Below the pieces are notes generated by a model, which was not told where the DNA came from, made no database searches, and saw only the letters and a program-made list of their open reading frames with translations. From Lysinibacillus sp. FSL M8-0337 (GTDB lineage: Bacteria; Bacillota; Bacilli; Bacillales_A; Planococcaceae), in the NCBI RefSeq assembly GCF_038593855.1, contig NZ_CP151996.1, positions 1,364,001-1,428,000 of the forward strand: a DNA stretch of 64,000 nucleotides, in the 5' to 3' direction. Below are positions 16,304 to 24,710 of the stretch, piece by piece. How positions within the stretch are numbered: position 1 is the stretch's first letter; every line of letters starts with the position of its first letter. The position numbers were made by a program, and so were the translations under genes.

Positions 16304-17182
16304 TTAGTGTTTTATAAATTTCAGTGATTTCGTTTTTATTTCACTAACAAAAGTTGAGGCTAATAGTAACATACCCCCAAGTATTTGAAGCATTGTCATG
16401 TGCTCTTGTAGAATAAAAGCAGAAATCAAGATGGCTACAAAAGGATCAACATAGCTGAGCATGGCAATACTTTGCCCCTTTAATTTTTCCATACCCGAGA
16501 AGAATAGCCAAAATCCAATACCTGTATTAAAAATCCCTAACATTAAAATAAAAGGAATGGATGAACCAGATACTTTTACGATATCAAAACCGGACGTTAA
16601 CAAAACGTAAGGTAAGAGAAGTACAGCGGTAGTTCCAAGCTGAATAATCGTCAGTTCCAGTTTTTCTATATCTTGAATGAATTTATTTAATAACAATAAT
16701 ATAGCGTAAAAAGCGGCGGCAATTAATCCATAAAAAAGTCCAAGAAGATCATCAGTTTTTGATGCACTTAGACCTTCACCGACAATACACACTAAACCGG
16801 TAATCGCAACCAGAACGCAAACAATTTTTTTACAAGACAATGGTTCTTTCAGTACGTATGGAGAAAGAAGCATGACAAACACGGGTGCAAAATAATAGCC
16901 AAGAGTTGCATTGGCGATTGTCGTATAGTCGTAGGATTGGTAAAGGAAAATCCAATTTCCCCCCAGGGCAATACTAGAAAATATTAAAATGACAGCATTC
17001 GCTTTTACCAACTGCCATGCTATTTTTTTCTTCATAATTAATAAGACGATTGTTAAAAACAAGCATCCAATAAAACTGCTTAGTAAAGCTCTTTCGCTCG
17101 AAGATAGGTCAATATTTCGAACCACTAAACCGATTGTAGCGAAAATGACCATGGATAAAATAAACTGAATGTTTGATTTCAT
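16304..17182 (-). CDS. EamA (DMT superfamily) transporter
   Basis: 292-residue inner-membrane protein with ten hydrophobic helices arranged as two EamA repeats, the architecture of drug/metabolite exporters such as RhaT/YdcZ-like permeases. Typical segments are GLVVRNIDLSSSERALLSSFIG in the first repeat and SYVDPFVAILISAFILQEHMTMLQILGG in the second. Its mRNA leader encodes a 32-residue peptide with four consecutive prolines and an RNA fold able to hide the AAGGAG ribosome binding site (17184-17327), so its translation is probably induced by ribosome stalling. The exported substrate is unknown; an antibiotic-like or toxic metabolite would fit this control. Confidence 0.88.
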   Translation of the reverse strand: MKSNIQFILSMVIFATIGLVVRNIDLSSSERALLSSFIGCLFLTIVLLIMKKKIAWQLVKANAVILIFSSIALGGNWIFLYQSYDYTTIANATLGYYFAPVFVMLLSPYVLKEPLSCKKIVCVLVAITGLVCIVGEGLSASKTDDLLGLFYGLIAAAFYAILLLLNKFIQDIEKLELTIIQLGTTAVLLLPYVLLTSGFDIVKVSGSSIPFILMLGIFNTGIGFWLFFSGMEKLKGQSIAMLSYVDPFVAILISAFILQEHMTMLQILGGMLLLASTFVSEIKTKSLKFIKH

Positions 17183-17183
17183 T

Positions 17184-17265
17184 GTATACTCCTTCGAATC
17201 TGCGAAACAGCTTATATCTCGCAGATTCTTAATCTGTTTTGTATATAAGCTTATTCGGAGTATAC
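17184..17265 (-). promoter_or_regulatory. RNA switch (attenuator) controlling EamA translation
   Basis: On the minus-strand RNA, GTATACTCC of the leader (plus 17257-17265) is a perfect 9-nt complement of GGAGTATAC at plus 17184-17192, which contains the RBS. Inside it, 17209-17217 pairs with 17243-17251 (9 bp) and 17222-17227 with 17231-17236. An alternative 9-bp hairpin (17197-17205 with 17219-17227) competes by using the same inner strand and would leave the RBS free. A ribosome paused in the leader at the proline codons would cover 17257-17265 and favour the open form. Confidence 0.7.
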
Positions 17266-17327
17266 GGTGGTGGCGGTGATGTTGAAAGTGGCTTCCAAAG
17301 GCAAATATTTAGAGCGGCTAATGACAT
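17229..17327 (-). CDS. polyproline leader peptide (uORF) of the EamA transporter
   Basis: 32-codon ORF on the minus strand, ATG at 17327 with GGGAGG 7 nt upstream, stop TAA at 17231-17229. It reads MSLAALNICLWKPL, then a segment with Ser-Pro-Pro-Pro-Pro-Tyr-Thr-Pro (codons 17-24) and ends NKLIYKTD. Runs of proline stall ribosomes, and the proline codons (about 17265-17276) lie right next to the anti-RBS sequence. The stop is 46 nt before the transporter start. The ORF is too short for the usual gene finders but has a better RBS than many genes here. Confidence 0.7.
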   Translation of the reverse strand: MSLAALNICLWKPLSTSPPPPYTPNKLIYKTD

Positions 17328-17578
17328 AAAAGTTCCTCCCGTTTCATAAAAAATATATTTTACTTATTATACCATTAGGAATCTTCGAAAAGTGAAGTGG
17401 ATTTTTAGTACAAGTAACAAAGTTGAGAAAATACGATACTTTTGAAGCGCTGTATAATGATATTCCTTACTAAGGTGTGTGTGGTTAATGATGGATAAAT
17501 TTTGAAATTTGTTATATGTAGAAACGTATTGATGTTAAATACAAAAGTTAATGGGAGGTGGATAAAATGAAACTGCGA

Positions 17579-17627
17579 ATCGCCACTAAGTCACAAGAAA
17601 TCGCCACAAAAACCGTGAGAATCGCCA
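17579..17627. repeat. three phased AATCGCCA direct repeats
   Basis: AATCGCCA at 17579-17586, 17599-17606 and 17620-17627, spaced 20 and 21 bp, so all on one face of the helix. They lie between the EamA leader region and the chemoreceptor gene terminator. A 50-codon ORF with an RBS (17567-17719) runs through them but also through the terminator. Confidence 0.5.
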
Positions 17628-17647
17628 TTTCATACTACACTAAAAAA

Positions 17648-17678
17648 GATGTGTACTGTAATGACTTCAGTACACATC
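17648..17678 (-). terminator. terminator of the chemoreceptor gene
   Basis: Perfect 11-bp stem (GATGTGTACTG / CAGTACACATC); on the minus strand it is followed by TTTTTTAG. Confidence 0.85.
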
Positions 17679-17686
17679 TTATACCA

Positions 17687-19366
17687 TTAGACTGTAAACT
17701 TTTTGGTGATGTTGTTTAATTGTTCTGATTGGTCAGCTAGCATTTGAGCGCTTGCTAATATTTGTTCCATAAGAGTGGCTATTTCTTCAGTCGAAGCAGT
17801 TGTTTCTTCTACACCCGCAGCAGATTCTTCTGACACACTTGCGATAGAAGCAACGGACATGTTTAGTATTTGCCCTTTAGCTACAAAACTTTCAAGTTCA
17901 TTCGAAATAAATCCAACTTTTGTTGACATGTTTTCAATCAGCTCCGCAATTAAATTAAACGTTTTTGCGGTTTCTTTTATTTGGGATGTTCCGTTTTGGA
18001 TCGTTTTATAGCCGAATGCTAATGATGATGCAACTTCGGCAGATTCTAGCTGCACATCGTTAACAATACTTGTAATGTCATTAACACTAAATTTTACTTC
18101 TTCAGCAAGCTTTCTTACTTCGTCTGCAACTACAGCAAAGCCTTTTCCATGTTCACCTGCTCTTGCAGCTTCGATTGCGGCATTTAGCGCTAATAAATTG
18201 GTTTGTTCTGAAATACTCGTAATAACAGAGATGATGTCATTAATTTTGGCCGTTTTTTGATCTAATGCTTTCACCTTAGTAACGGAATCTTCCACTAAAT
18301 CTTCTATATTATGCATATTACTCTCGGATATTGACATCAGTTTATTGCCACTCATCGTAGCTGTTTTAACTTTTTCAGTAAGGGTTCTTACTTGTATCCC
18401 TTCTTCATTTGATAATTTAATTTTTTCTATAAAGTCGGAAAGTGTTTCACCGAGATTGGCACAATTTTGCGCTTGTTCTTGAGAACCTGAAGCTAATGCC
18501 TCCATGGTGATTGCAATTTGTAAGCTACCTTCTTTCACTTCATTTGCAGAAGCGGAAAGACCTTTACTTTGCTCTTTTACATTGTCACTTGCGTTAATAA
18601 TATTCGTAACAACATTTTTCAAATTGGTATTCATTGTATTTGTAGCTTGAATTAATTGGGCTGTTTCATCTTTCGCCTTCGTGACCAAATTGGTAGTTTG
18701 TAAGTTTCCGTCCGCAATTTGCAACATACGGTCAACAACCTTTTTAATTGGCGTTGAAATAATTCTCGCAGTTACTATTGCTAAAATAATGGCAACCATA
18801 ATGATAATAATAGACATCATTAAACTGGCATTTTTAATGCTTGTTCCTGTATCCATTACATCATTTCCTTCTTTAAGAATGATGTTTTCTCTTTTATCAG
18901 CGATCTCTTTAAAACCAGACATCAAGTCTCTGCCTAGGGGCTGCACTTTATTGGCCAAAATAGCAAGTGCTTGTTCCTTATTACCATTATCAAACTCAAC
19001 AAACACTTCTTCTGTAATTGTTTTACGCCATTCTATACTTTTATCAATAAGTTGCTTTGCTTCTTCGGAATTTGTTTCTTGAAGGACTTGATCTTGTAAT
19101 TCCTTACTTTCCTCCGTATATTCAAGAAATGCTTCTTTATAGGAAGGGTCATTATACAATATGTATCCACGTGCTAACGCAATTCGTTCGGCAATATTAA
19201 AGGCTAATTCTTCGTCAGCAAGTAACAATGGTAAATCTTCTTTTATTATAGCTTCAGTATCGTGATTGAACTTCACGACGGACTTAAAGTTATATATGCA
19301 TAAAGCTGTAATTAATAGGACGATAATTAAAAATACGCCTAATAATTTATGTTTAATGCTTTTCAC
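17687..19366 (-). CDS. methyl-accepting chemotaxis protein
   Basis: 559-residue transmembrane chemoreceptor. TM1 is at about residues 7-25, followed by an extracellular four-helix-bundle-type sensor domain (about 28-180), TM2 about 181-200, a HAMP domain about 201-253 and a cytoplasmic signalling hairpin whose tip ([19 protein letters not shown], about 385-405) contacts CheA/CheW. The C-terminal half has the heptad pattern and Glu/Gln pairs expected for methylation. There is no C-terminal pentapeptide tether. It is transcribed alone; I saw no clear sigma-D promoter in the upstream gap. Ligand unknown. Confidence 0.93.
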   Translation of the reverse strand: MKSIKHKLLGVFLIIVLLITALCIYNFKSVVKFNHDTEAIIKEDLPLLLADEELAFNIAERIALARGYILYNDPSYKEAFLEYTEESKELQDQVLQETNSEEAKQLIDKSIEWRKTITEEVFVEFDNGNKEQALAILANKVQPLGRDLMSGFKEIADKRENIILKEGNDVMDTGTSIKNASLMMSIIIIMVAIILAIVTARIISTPIKKVVDRMLQIADGNLQTTNLVTKAKDETAQLIQATNTMNTNLKNVVTNIINASDNVKEQSKGLSASANEVKEGSLQIAITMEALASGSQEQAQNCANLGETLSDFIEKIKLSNEEGIQVRTLTEKVKTATMSGNKLMSISESNMHNIEDLVEDSVTKVKALDQKTAKINDIISVITSISEQTNLLALNAAIEAARAGEHGKGFAVVADEVRKLAEEVKFSVNDITSIVNDVQLESAEVASSLAFGYKTIQNGTSQIKETAKTFNLIAELIENMSTKVGFISNELESFVAKGQILNMSVASIASVSEESAAGVEETTASTEEIATLMEQILASAQMLADQSEQLNNITKKFTV

Positions 19367-19833
19367 TAAGGTTTCCTCTTTTCTAGGTAAAAAAATGAAT
19401 GTAATATGAATGGCGCAATTATGTATTTTATTAGGTAATTTTTGCCACGAAATTAATTTTATAGAATAGTTATTAATTCGTCAATAAGATGATTAAGAAA
19501 ACAATAACTACCTAAATAAATTTTTTTATTATAACAATAGATATAACGTTAGGCTCTTTGTACTGTAGGAGCATACAATTGTTTGTTTACGTACGTTAAA
19601 AATAATCAAGACATTTTTAGTTGAAATGCAATATGGAAATAAAGAAATTCCTTTAACTTAAAACTATTCTACGCAATGTTTTTTGTGTAGGAATATTGCA
19701 GTTTATGTTCTCATCTTTAAGGAATTTGCATAATCATCAAATATTCTGGATAATATAAAATGGTAAAAAGTTTCCATCGGTGCAAGTGGTGAACGATTCA
19801 ACAATGAAATTCACAGAACGGAGGTTCGTATGG
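19367..19833. other. intergenic region upstream of chemoreceptor and kinase-like gene
   Basis: About 460 bp of AT-rich DNA that must hold two divergent promoters. No riboswitch, sigma-D box or repeat could be assigned, and no short ORF with a good RBS stands out. Confidence 0.4.
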
Positions 19834-20697
19834 ATGGTAGATCGTGTTCTTAAACATTTTGGATTGGATGCTGTATCCGTAAGTGAGGTGGAAGATTCCA
19901 ATAGTTCAATAGTTGTTAAATGTGCATTAGGTAATGGGGAAAATGTTTTTGTGAAGATACCTTTTTCAAAATTAAAATATCAGCGAGAGTTAGAAGCCTA
20001 TGAACTATTAAATGGAAGGGTAGCTATACCAGACATGCTGGGTTGTTGGGCTGGTGATGAATCCTGCACAGGAGCATTTTTATTATCCGAATTAAAAGGT
20101 AAACCGTTAACATCGGAAGCTTCACCAACAGTAGCTTATCAAGTAGGAGTCTTGCATGCATCCATACATTCTGTTCAACCATCTGTTTTGTACAAATTAA
20201 TCGGCATTGATAATGAGTTTCCTTGTTGGTCTAATTTTGTGGAACGACAGTTTTATAGTTTTGCAGAAGATGTTAAAGATGTGGTAGATGTTTGTTTATA
20301 CAATCAAGCCATGACTCATTTTGAAAAAATGAAACAACAGCTCCCATCGCCTGATGGACCAAGTTTGATACATATGGATTTTCGTCCAGCGAATATTATT
20401 GTGGATGCCAATAAAGTATTAGGCACAATTGATTTTGAATCCGTACGATTTGGTTCCACCGAAACAGATTTTACGAAGTTATATCGAGATTTTTTAAGCC
20501 TTGATACTGCTGTCTATCAAGCCTACCAAGAAGGATATAATAGTATTAGACCATTAATCGACTTAGACGTGGTATTGCCTTTTTATCGATTTACAGATGC
20601 TTTCAATAGTATCGGATGGTGTAAACGCCGTGGACTTGAGAAAAATGCTGTGTTTTTGGAACGAAATTTAGTTATTTTGGAAAAATTGCTAAAATAA
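19834..20697 (+). CDS. aminoglycoside phosphotransferase/choline-kinase family protein
   Basis: About 287 residues of the APH (PF01636-type) kinase fold. Seen are the nucleotide-loop region, the Lys in NVFVKIPFSK, the catalytic loop LIHMDFRPANIIVD (Asp about residue 182, Asn about 187) and the metal-binding Asp in GTIDFESVRFG. Members phosphorylate small molecules such as aminoglycosides, choline, homoserine or macrolides; the substrate cannot be told here. I chose the ATG at 19834 because CGGAGG lies 9 nt before it; the GTG at 19780 lacks an RBS. The following GNAT gene could form a detoxification pair with it. Confidence 0.82.
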   Translation: MVDRVLKHFGLDAVSVSEVEDSNSSIVVKCALGNGENVFVKIPFSKLKYQRELEAYELLNGRVAIPDMLGCWAGDESCTGAFLLSELKGKPLTSEASPTVAYQVGVLHASIHSVQPSVLYKLIGIDNEFPCWSNFVERQFYSFAEDVKDVVDVCLYNQAMTHFEKMKQQLPSPDGPSLIHMDFRPANIIVDANKVLGTIDFESVRFGSTETDFTKLYRDFLSLDTAVYQAYQEGYNSIRPLIDLDVVLPFYRFTDAFNSIGWCKRRGLEKNAVFLERNLVILEKLLK

Positions 20698-20782
20698 TGG
20701 GTAGTCACGTAAAATAACGGAACAAATATGTCTTATTTACTTTAGGACTCGAAAAGAAGATAAAATAAAGAGGTATAGCCAT

Positions 20783-21577
20783 ATGATTATAGTATCAAAA
20801 GACCATTATCAGTTGATAAAAACGAAACTTAATGAAGCACCTACGTTTGTATTTAGCATATTGGATTCTATGATTAAAGGATCAGTTTATGCAGATACTG
20901 TTGATTACAGAACATTGCTTATCGCAACGGATTCAGGATTATATTATGTTGCCGGTCAGGTATCAGATGAACGATTCCTTCAGTACATTGTAAAAATTTT
21001 TAATGCATCTGTAGATCAAGGAAAACGATTTACATTATTTTCACCTAGTGCAGCGTGGGATTGTGCCATTGAAAAATATTTGAAGCAGCAGGTAGGGAAA
21101 ATCCAGCGTTATGCTTTTTCATTTGATGTCCAGACGTATAAAAAAAGAACAAGCAGTGATAAAAGTGAATATGACGTAGCTAAAATTGGGCAGGTGGAGA
21201 TTCAACATTGTTTGGAGTTTGACAGCAACTATTACGATACATATTGGGATTCAACGAATAATTTTATCCAAAATGGAATAGGGTTTTGTGTCAAGGATAA
21301 TGTGCAAGTTATTAGCGAAAGTGTATCAATTTTTAAATCTGCAAAATTTGCTGAAATAGATATTGTGACAGATTCCAATTATAGAGGAAAAGGATTAGCA
21401 AGTATTGTGGCAGAACAATTTATTGATTATTGTCTAGCCGCTCATATTCAACCTCGTTGGGACTGTGATGTTGATAATCGAGCTTCAATTAATTTAGGGA
21501 CTAAATTGGGCTTTATAAATCCGCAACCATATAGCGTTTACTTTAAAATTAGACAGAATGCTAACGGTCAGTCTTAA
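20783..21577 (+). CDS. GNAT acetyltransferase (ZmaR-like, PF12746 type)
   Basis: 264 residues: an N-terminal domain of about 135 residues typical of the GNAT_acetyltran group (which includes the zwittermicin A resistance protein ZmaR), and a C-terminal GNAT core with the acetyl-CoA loop VTDSNYRGKGLASIVAEQF and the final DVDNRASINLGTKLGF. Members N-acetylate small amines or antibiotics. It sits 85 bp after the APH-like kinase gene, in the same direction. The ATG has AGAGGT upstream. Substrate unknown. Confidence 0.82.
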   Translation: MIIVSKDHYQLIKTKLNEAPTFVFSILDSMIKGSVYADTVDYRTLLIATDSGLYYVAGQVSDERFLQYIVKIFNASVDQGKRFTLFSPSAAWDCAIEKYLKQQVGKIQRYAFSFDVQTYKKRTSSDKSEYDVAKIGQVEIQHCLEFDSNYYDTYWDSTNNFIQNGIGFCVKDNVQVISESVSIFKSAKFAEIDIVTDSNYRGKGLASIVAEQFIDYCLAAHIQPRWDCDVDNRASINLGTKLGFINPQPYSVYFKIRQNANGQS

Positions 21578-21649
21578 AAGTATTTTTCTTCGTCTACATC
21601 TGACACATTTATCGTTTTGTAGTCATACACTAACTTTGGGGTGAATGAA

Positions 21650-22090
21650 TTGCCAAGAGTAAAATACCGTGATGCAGACATTGACTTAATGGCGAGGATG
21701 ATGAGAGCAGAAGCTGAAGGTGAAGGTAAACAAGGGATGTTGTATGTTGGCAATGTAATTGTCAATCGGTTAGTGTCCAATTGTTTAGACTTTAAAGATT
21801 TAAGATCAATTGAAGATGTTATTTACCAAGTCCAAGGCGGAAATTATTCATTTGAAGCAGTTCAAAAAGGAAATATGTTCTATCAAAGAGCAAGAGAAAC
21901 GGAGAAAAGATTAGCTAAACAAAATTTAGATTATTGGCGAGAGCACCCAGGAAAATATGCACTCTGGTACTTTAATCCATACGCGCCGTGCCCACCAACA
22001 TGGTACGGTCAACCATTTGCTGGACAATTTAAAAATCATTGTTTTTATGAACCAGCACCTGACACATGTGATGGGGTTTATATTGGATAG
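21650..22090 (+). CDS. cwlJ: spore cortex-lytic cell wall hydrolase CwlJ
   Basis: About 146 residues matching CwlJ over its full length: DADIDLMARMMRAEAEGEGKQGMLYVGNVIVNR, FEAVQKGNMFYQRARE, and the C-terminal WYGQPFAGQFKNHCFYEPAPDTC. CwlJ is a SleB-type hydrolase located in the spore coat that degrades cortex peptidoglycan during Ca-dipicolinate-triggered germination; the catalytic Glu is within RAEAEGEGKQG. It has no signal peptide, as expected for a mother-cell protein. I prefer the TTG at 21650 (GGGGTG 6 nt ahead) over the GTG at 21641. No gerQ gene is adjacent. Its presence shows the organism forms endospores. Confidence 0.9.
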   Translation: MPRVKYRDADIDLMARMMRAEAEGEGKQGMLYVGNVIVNRLVSNCLDFKDLRSIEDVIYQVQGGNYSFEAVQKGNMFYQRARETEKRLAKQNLDYWREHPGKYALWYFNPYAPCPPTWYGQPFAGQFKNHCFYEPAPDTCDGVYIG

Positions 22091-22120
22091 GCAGTGCAGT
22101 TGCTATAATAACGATTAGAG

Positions 22121-22440
22121 GCTGGGACAAAAGAGAAGAAGTGTTAGATTGATGGCAGTCAATCTAACACTTTTTTGCTACGCCGTTATTGTCCGCTTCG
22201 TCGGTGCTTTCCGCTCAGCACAGTAAGCCGCAACCCTCGCTAATACGCAGAATGCCCGCGTCTTACGCTGTGTGCGTCTTACGCTGTGTGCGTTTTGAGC
22301 AGGAGTCACCGCCTCCGCTACTAACAACTAGTAAACCCTTCTAATTTTTTAGCTAGTTCTCCATATAGCAAAAATTTATGAACACCTTTCCTCTGTTCTT
22401 TAAATTTTTTTAGTTATGTCCCAACCTTTTTTATATGCTT
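22121..22440. repeat. composite intergenic repeat with terminator hairpin
   Basis: Starts with AGGCTGGGACAAAA, contains the repeated hairpin GTGTTAGATTGA / TCAATCTAACAC (22141-22170) followed by T6, then a locally GC-rich stretch with a 16-bp tandem duplication (CGTCTTACGCTGTGTG twice, about 22259-22290), and ends with TTAGTTATGTCCCAACC, the inverted form of the opening motif. Related pieces lie at 31-112 and 51212-51330. The hairpin would terminate cwlJ transcription. Confidence 0.7.
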
Positions 22441-22575
22441 CAATTTTTTATGGTCTATGTTAATGTTGTATTTACCAATATTTTCATAATTAATAGTTGC
22501 GTTTTAAAAGGAAATCTTATAAGGTAAATAGTAGTGGTGTAAATTTACACTTTTAAGAATAAGGAGGTAATGACA

Positions 22576-23721
22576 ATGAGGGTTATACAATCGATACTAG
22601 TGTTTATAGTTTTGTTATTTTTTACAGGAATAATTGCTTTGACTTTAGTACTAAATGGGGATATCCATTATTTAAATCTCCTCTTTGTGTTATCAATTAG
22701 CCTCTTTTTATTTATTACGTGTATGATTTTTGACTGGTTTACGACAAGAAAGCGCAAAACATTGTTCGCGACTATTATTGGAGGGGCTCTACTTATTGCT
22801 TCTGTAGCACCGATTCAGTACCATTATAAAATGAGTATGGCTACTGTTGATGCTGAAATCGATGTGTCTGCCTATGAACCTTTTGCAGCGCACAATAAGG
22901 TTGTGAAGAATAGTCAGGACGCTTCCTTACACTTGGAAGAGCCACTTCCTCGTATAGATGGAGCAACGGCGATGTATCCATTATATGCGGCCTTTGTAGA
23001 GGCGACCTATCCGAACAAAAGCTATCCGTACTATGATAGCGAGGTGAAAGTAAGTCGAACGCCCGAGGCTTATCAAAATTTAATTGCTGGTGATGTAGAT
23101 GTGATTTTTGCCGCAGCGCCATCAGATTCACAACTAAAAGTCGCGGAAATAAATGGGCTGACATTTGATATGACCCCAATTGGGCGTGAGGCTTTTGTTT
23201 TTTTTGTGCATCATAAAAATCGCGTTAAAAATCTTTCGCTTGAACAGCTGAAGCAAATTTATGCTGGTCAAATTACAAATTGGCACGAAGTTGGTGGCGA
23301 TAATGACTCCATTCGTGCATTCCAACGACCAGCTGATAGTGGAAGTCAGACGACGTTAGAAAAAATTATGGGCGATACACCTATAATGGAAGCACCTGCA
23401 GAAAATATAGCAACTGGCATGGGTGGCATAATCCATGAAGTTTCTCAATATCGCAATTATAAAAATGCAATTGGTTATACGTTTAGATATTACTCGACAG
23501 AAATGGTTGGGAATAATGAAATACAATTACTATCCATTGATGGTGTTGAGCCGACAAAGGAAAATATTCGCAATGGTACATATCCACTAATATCCGAATT
23601 TTATGCAGTAACTGCTGGGACGGATAATCCAAATGTTAAACAGTTTATTGATTGGATTGTGTCGCCTGAAGGACAGGCATTAGTTGAAAAGGTTGGTTAT
23701 GTGCCAGTTGAAAATGATTAG
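22576..23721 (+). CDS. membrane-anchored PstS-like periplasmic-binding protein
   Basis: 381 residues. Three hydrophobic segments at about residues 4-26, 33-55 and 65-82 are followed by an extracytoplasmic PstS-like solute-binding domain (about 120-380) with RIDGATAMYPLYAAFVEA, VDVIFAAAPSD, LEQLKQIYAGQITNWHEVGG and DSGSQTTLEKIMG, the phosphate/sulfate-binding superfamily pattern. Ordinary PstS is a lipoprotein; here a multi-helix anchor replaces the lipobox. No pstCAB genes adjoin, so it may be a phosphate sensor or scavenger rather than part of the transporter. The ATG at 22576 has AAGGAGG 8 nt upstream. Confidence 0.82.
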   Translation: MRVIQSILVFIVLLFFTGIIALTLVLNGDIHYLNLLFVLSISLFLFITCMIFDWFTTRKRKTLFATIIGGALLIASVAPIQYHYKMSMATVDAEIDVSAYEPFAAHNKVVKNSQDASLHLEEPLPRIDGATAMYPLYAAFVEATYPNKSYPYYDSEVKVSRTPEAYQNLIAGDVDVIFAAAPSDSQLKVAEINGLTFDMTPIGREAFVFFVHHKNRVKNLSLEQLKQIYAGQITNWHEVGGDNDSIRAFQRPADSGSQTTLEKIMGDTPIMEAPAENIATGMGGIIHEVSQYRNYKNAIGYTFRYYSTEMVGNNEIQLLSIDGVEPTKENIRNGTYPLISEFYAVTAGTDNPNVKQFIDWIVSPEGQALVEKVGYVPVEND

Positions 23722-23755
23722 CTTATTGGCTATAATAATGGTAACAATTCGATAT

Positions 23756-23887
23756 GATAGTTTTCTAGGGTTCCGTAGCGCTAGCTAGTCTGGTCCGAGA
23801 GAAAACCACAAAATGTATTTTGTGACACGGAAGGATAAAAGCCTGGGAGATACTGTTGAAAAACAGTGTTTCTGTAGGCTTTTTTTA
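23756..23887 (+). ncRNA. guanidine-I (ykkC) riboswitch with terminator
   Basis: Conserved ykkC-class elements are present in order: TAGGGTTCCGT, CTGGTCCGAGAGAAAAC, then CACGGAAGGATAAAAGCCTGGGAGA. The last part overlaps a terminator stem (GCCT at 23841 with AGGC at about 23876, then T7). In this class guanidinium binding prevents termination and turns on the downstream exporter, here the gdnCD pair starting 26 bp later. Confidence 0.95.
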
Positions 23888-23912
23888 TTTGTCAAAAACG
23901 GAGGGATTTAAA

Positions 23913-24254
23913 ATGAACAAACAATGGATTAGTGTCTTTGTAGCGGCTTTTTTTGAAGTTGGCTGGGTTATTGGCTTAAAGCATGCGAATAGTACACTAG
24001 AATGGCTAGGAACAGCAATTGCTATTTTTATTAGTTTCTATTTATTAATTAAGGCTGGAGAGCGTTTACCTGTTGGCACGGTTTATGCAGTGTTTGTAGG
24101 TTTGGGGACGGCAGGTACGGTATGTGCGGATAGTCTGCTGTTTGGAGAGCCGTGGAAACTAGCAAAAATTTTGTGTATTGTCGTTTTACTCGCAGGTGTT
24201 GTAGGCTTGAAGCTTGTGACGGATGAGCCAAAAGAGAAAGAGGTGAAGGGATAA
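23913..24254 (+). CDS. gdnC: guanidinium exporter subunit, SMR family
   Basis: About 113-residue small multidrug resistance protein with four TM helices. It begins [25 protein letters not shown], with the membrane-embedded Glu (about residue 15) that couples proton antiport, and includes [18 protein letters not shown]. It is directly downstream of a guanidine-I riboswitch and partners the overlapping second SMR gene, matching the heterodimeric GdnC/GdnD (formerly YkkC/YkkD) guanidinium/H+ antiporter. I chose the ATG at 23913 with GGAGG ahead; the frame from 23856 would start inside the riboswitch terminator. Confidence 0.93.
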   Translation: MNKQWISVFVAAFFEVGWVIGLKHANSTLEWLGTAIAIFISFYLLIKAGERLPVGTVYAVFVGLGTAGTVCADSLLFGEPWKLAKILCIVVLLAGVVGLKLVTDEPKEKEVKG

Positions 24255-24568
24255 TGGCGTGGGTCGCATTAGTCATCGCTGGACTTTGTGAAATGATGGG
24301 TGTTTTTATGATTAGTAAGTACAATGAAGTGAAAAGTATAAAAAATCTAGTCTTATTAATTGCCGTATTTACTGTTAGTTTTTTAGGGCTTGCCTATGCC
24401 ATGGAAACCTTGCCGATGGGAACAGCCTATGCCATTTGGACGGGAATTGGGGCAGCAGGGGGAGCGCTATTAGGCATGTTGTTTTTTAATGAATCGAAAG
24501 ATTGGCGAAGGATTGTCTGTATTGTGCTCGTTTTAGGCGCTGCGATTTGTTTAAAATTGTTATCTTAA
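24254..24568 (+). CDS. gdnD: guanidinium exporter subunit, SMR family
   Basis: 104-residue SMR protein with four TM helices; it starts in the stop codon of gdnC (TAATG overlap), so the two are translated together in equal amounts. It has the conserved Glu in [25 protein letters not shown] and METLPMGTAYAIWTGIGAAGGALLGMLFFNE. It forms the heterodimeric pump with GdnC and is controlled by the upstream guanidine riboswitch. Confidence 0.93.
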   Translation: MAWVALVIAGLCEMMGVFMISKYNEVKSIKNLVLLIAVFTVSFLGLAYAMETLPMGTAYAIWTGIGAAGGALLGMLFFNESKDWRRIVCIVLVLGAAICLKLLS

Positions 24569-24574
24569 GTAGTA

Positions 24575-24606
24575 GTGCCAGTCACCCAAACAATTTTCAA
24601 ACAATT
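24575..24606. repeat. dispersed palindrome-family repeat, copy B (partial)
   Basis: GTGCCAGTCACCC followed by AAACAATTTTCAAACAATTT, one arm and core of the family seen at 2469, 57944, 59130 and 60813. It lies just after gdnD. Confidence 0.65.
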
Positions 24607-24618
24607 TCATTGTAAAGT

Positions 24619-24675
24619 AAAAATCCACCTAGACCCCTGCAGGAATATGTCAGCAGAGAGTAAGGTGGGTTTTTT
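24619..24675. terminator. terminator between gdnD and opuAC
   Basis: AAAATCCACCT pairs with AGGTGGGTTTT across a 30-nt loop, followed by a T6 run. It is placed to stop both converging transcripts. Confidence 0.65.
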
Positions 24676-24710
24676 AGCCCTTAAAGGACTATATGCAGCG
24701 TTCTTTTTCG

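Noticed and set aside
17567-17719. 50-codon ORF with a GGGAGGTG RBS overlapping the end of the chemoreceptor gene
   Set aside because: It runs through the chemoreceptor terminator and antisense into its 3' end, and its first part is made of the AATCGCCA repeats, so coding is unlikely without conservation.
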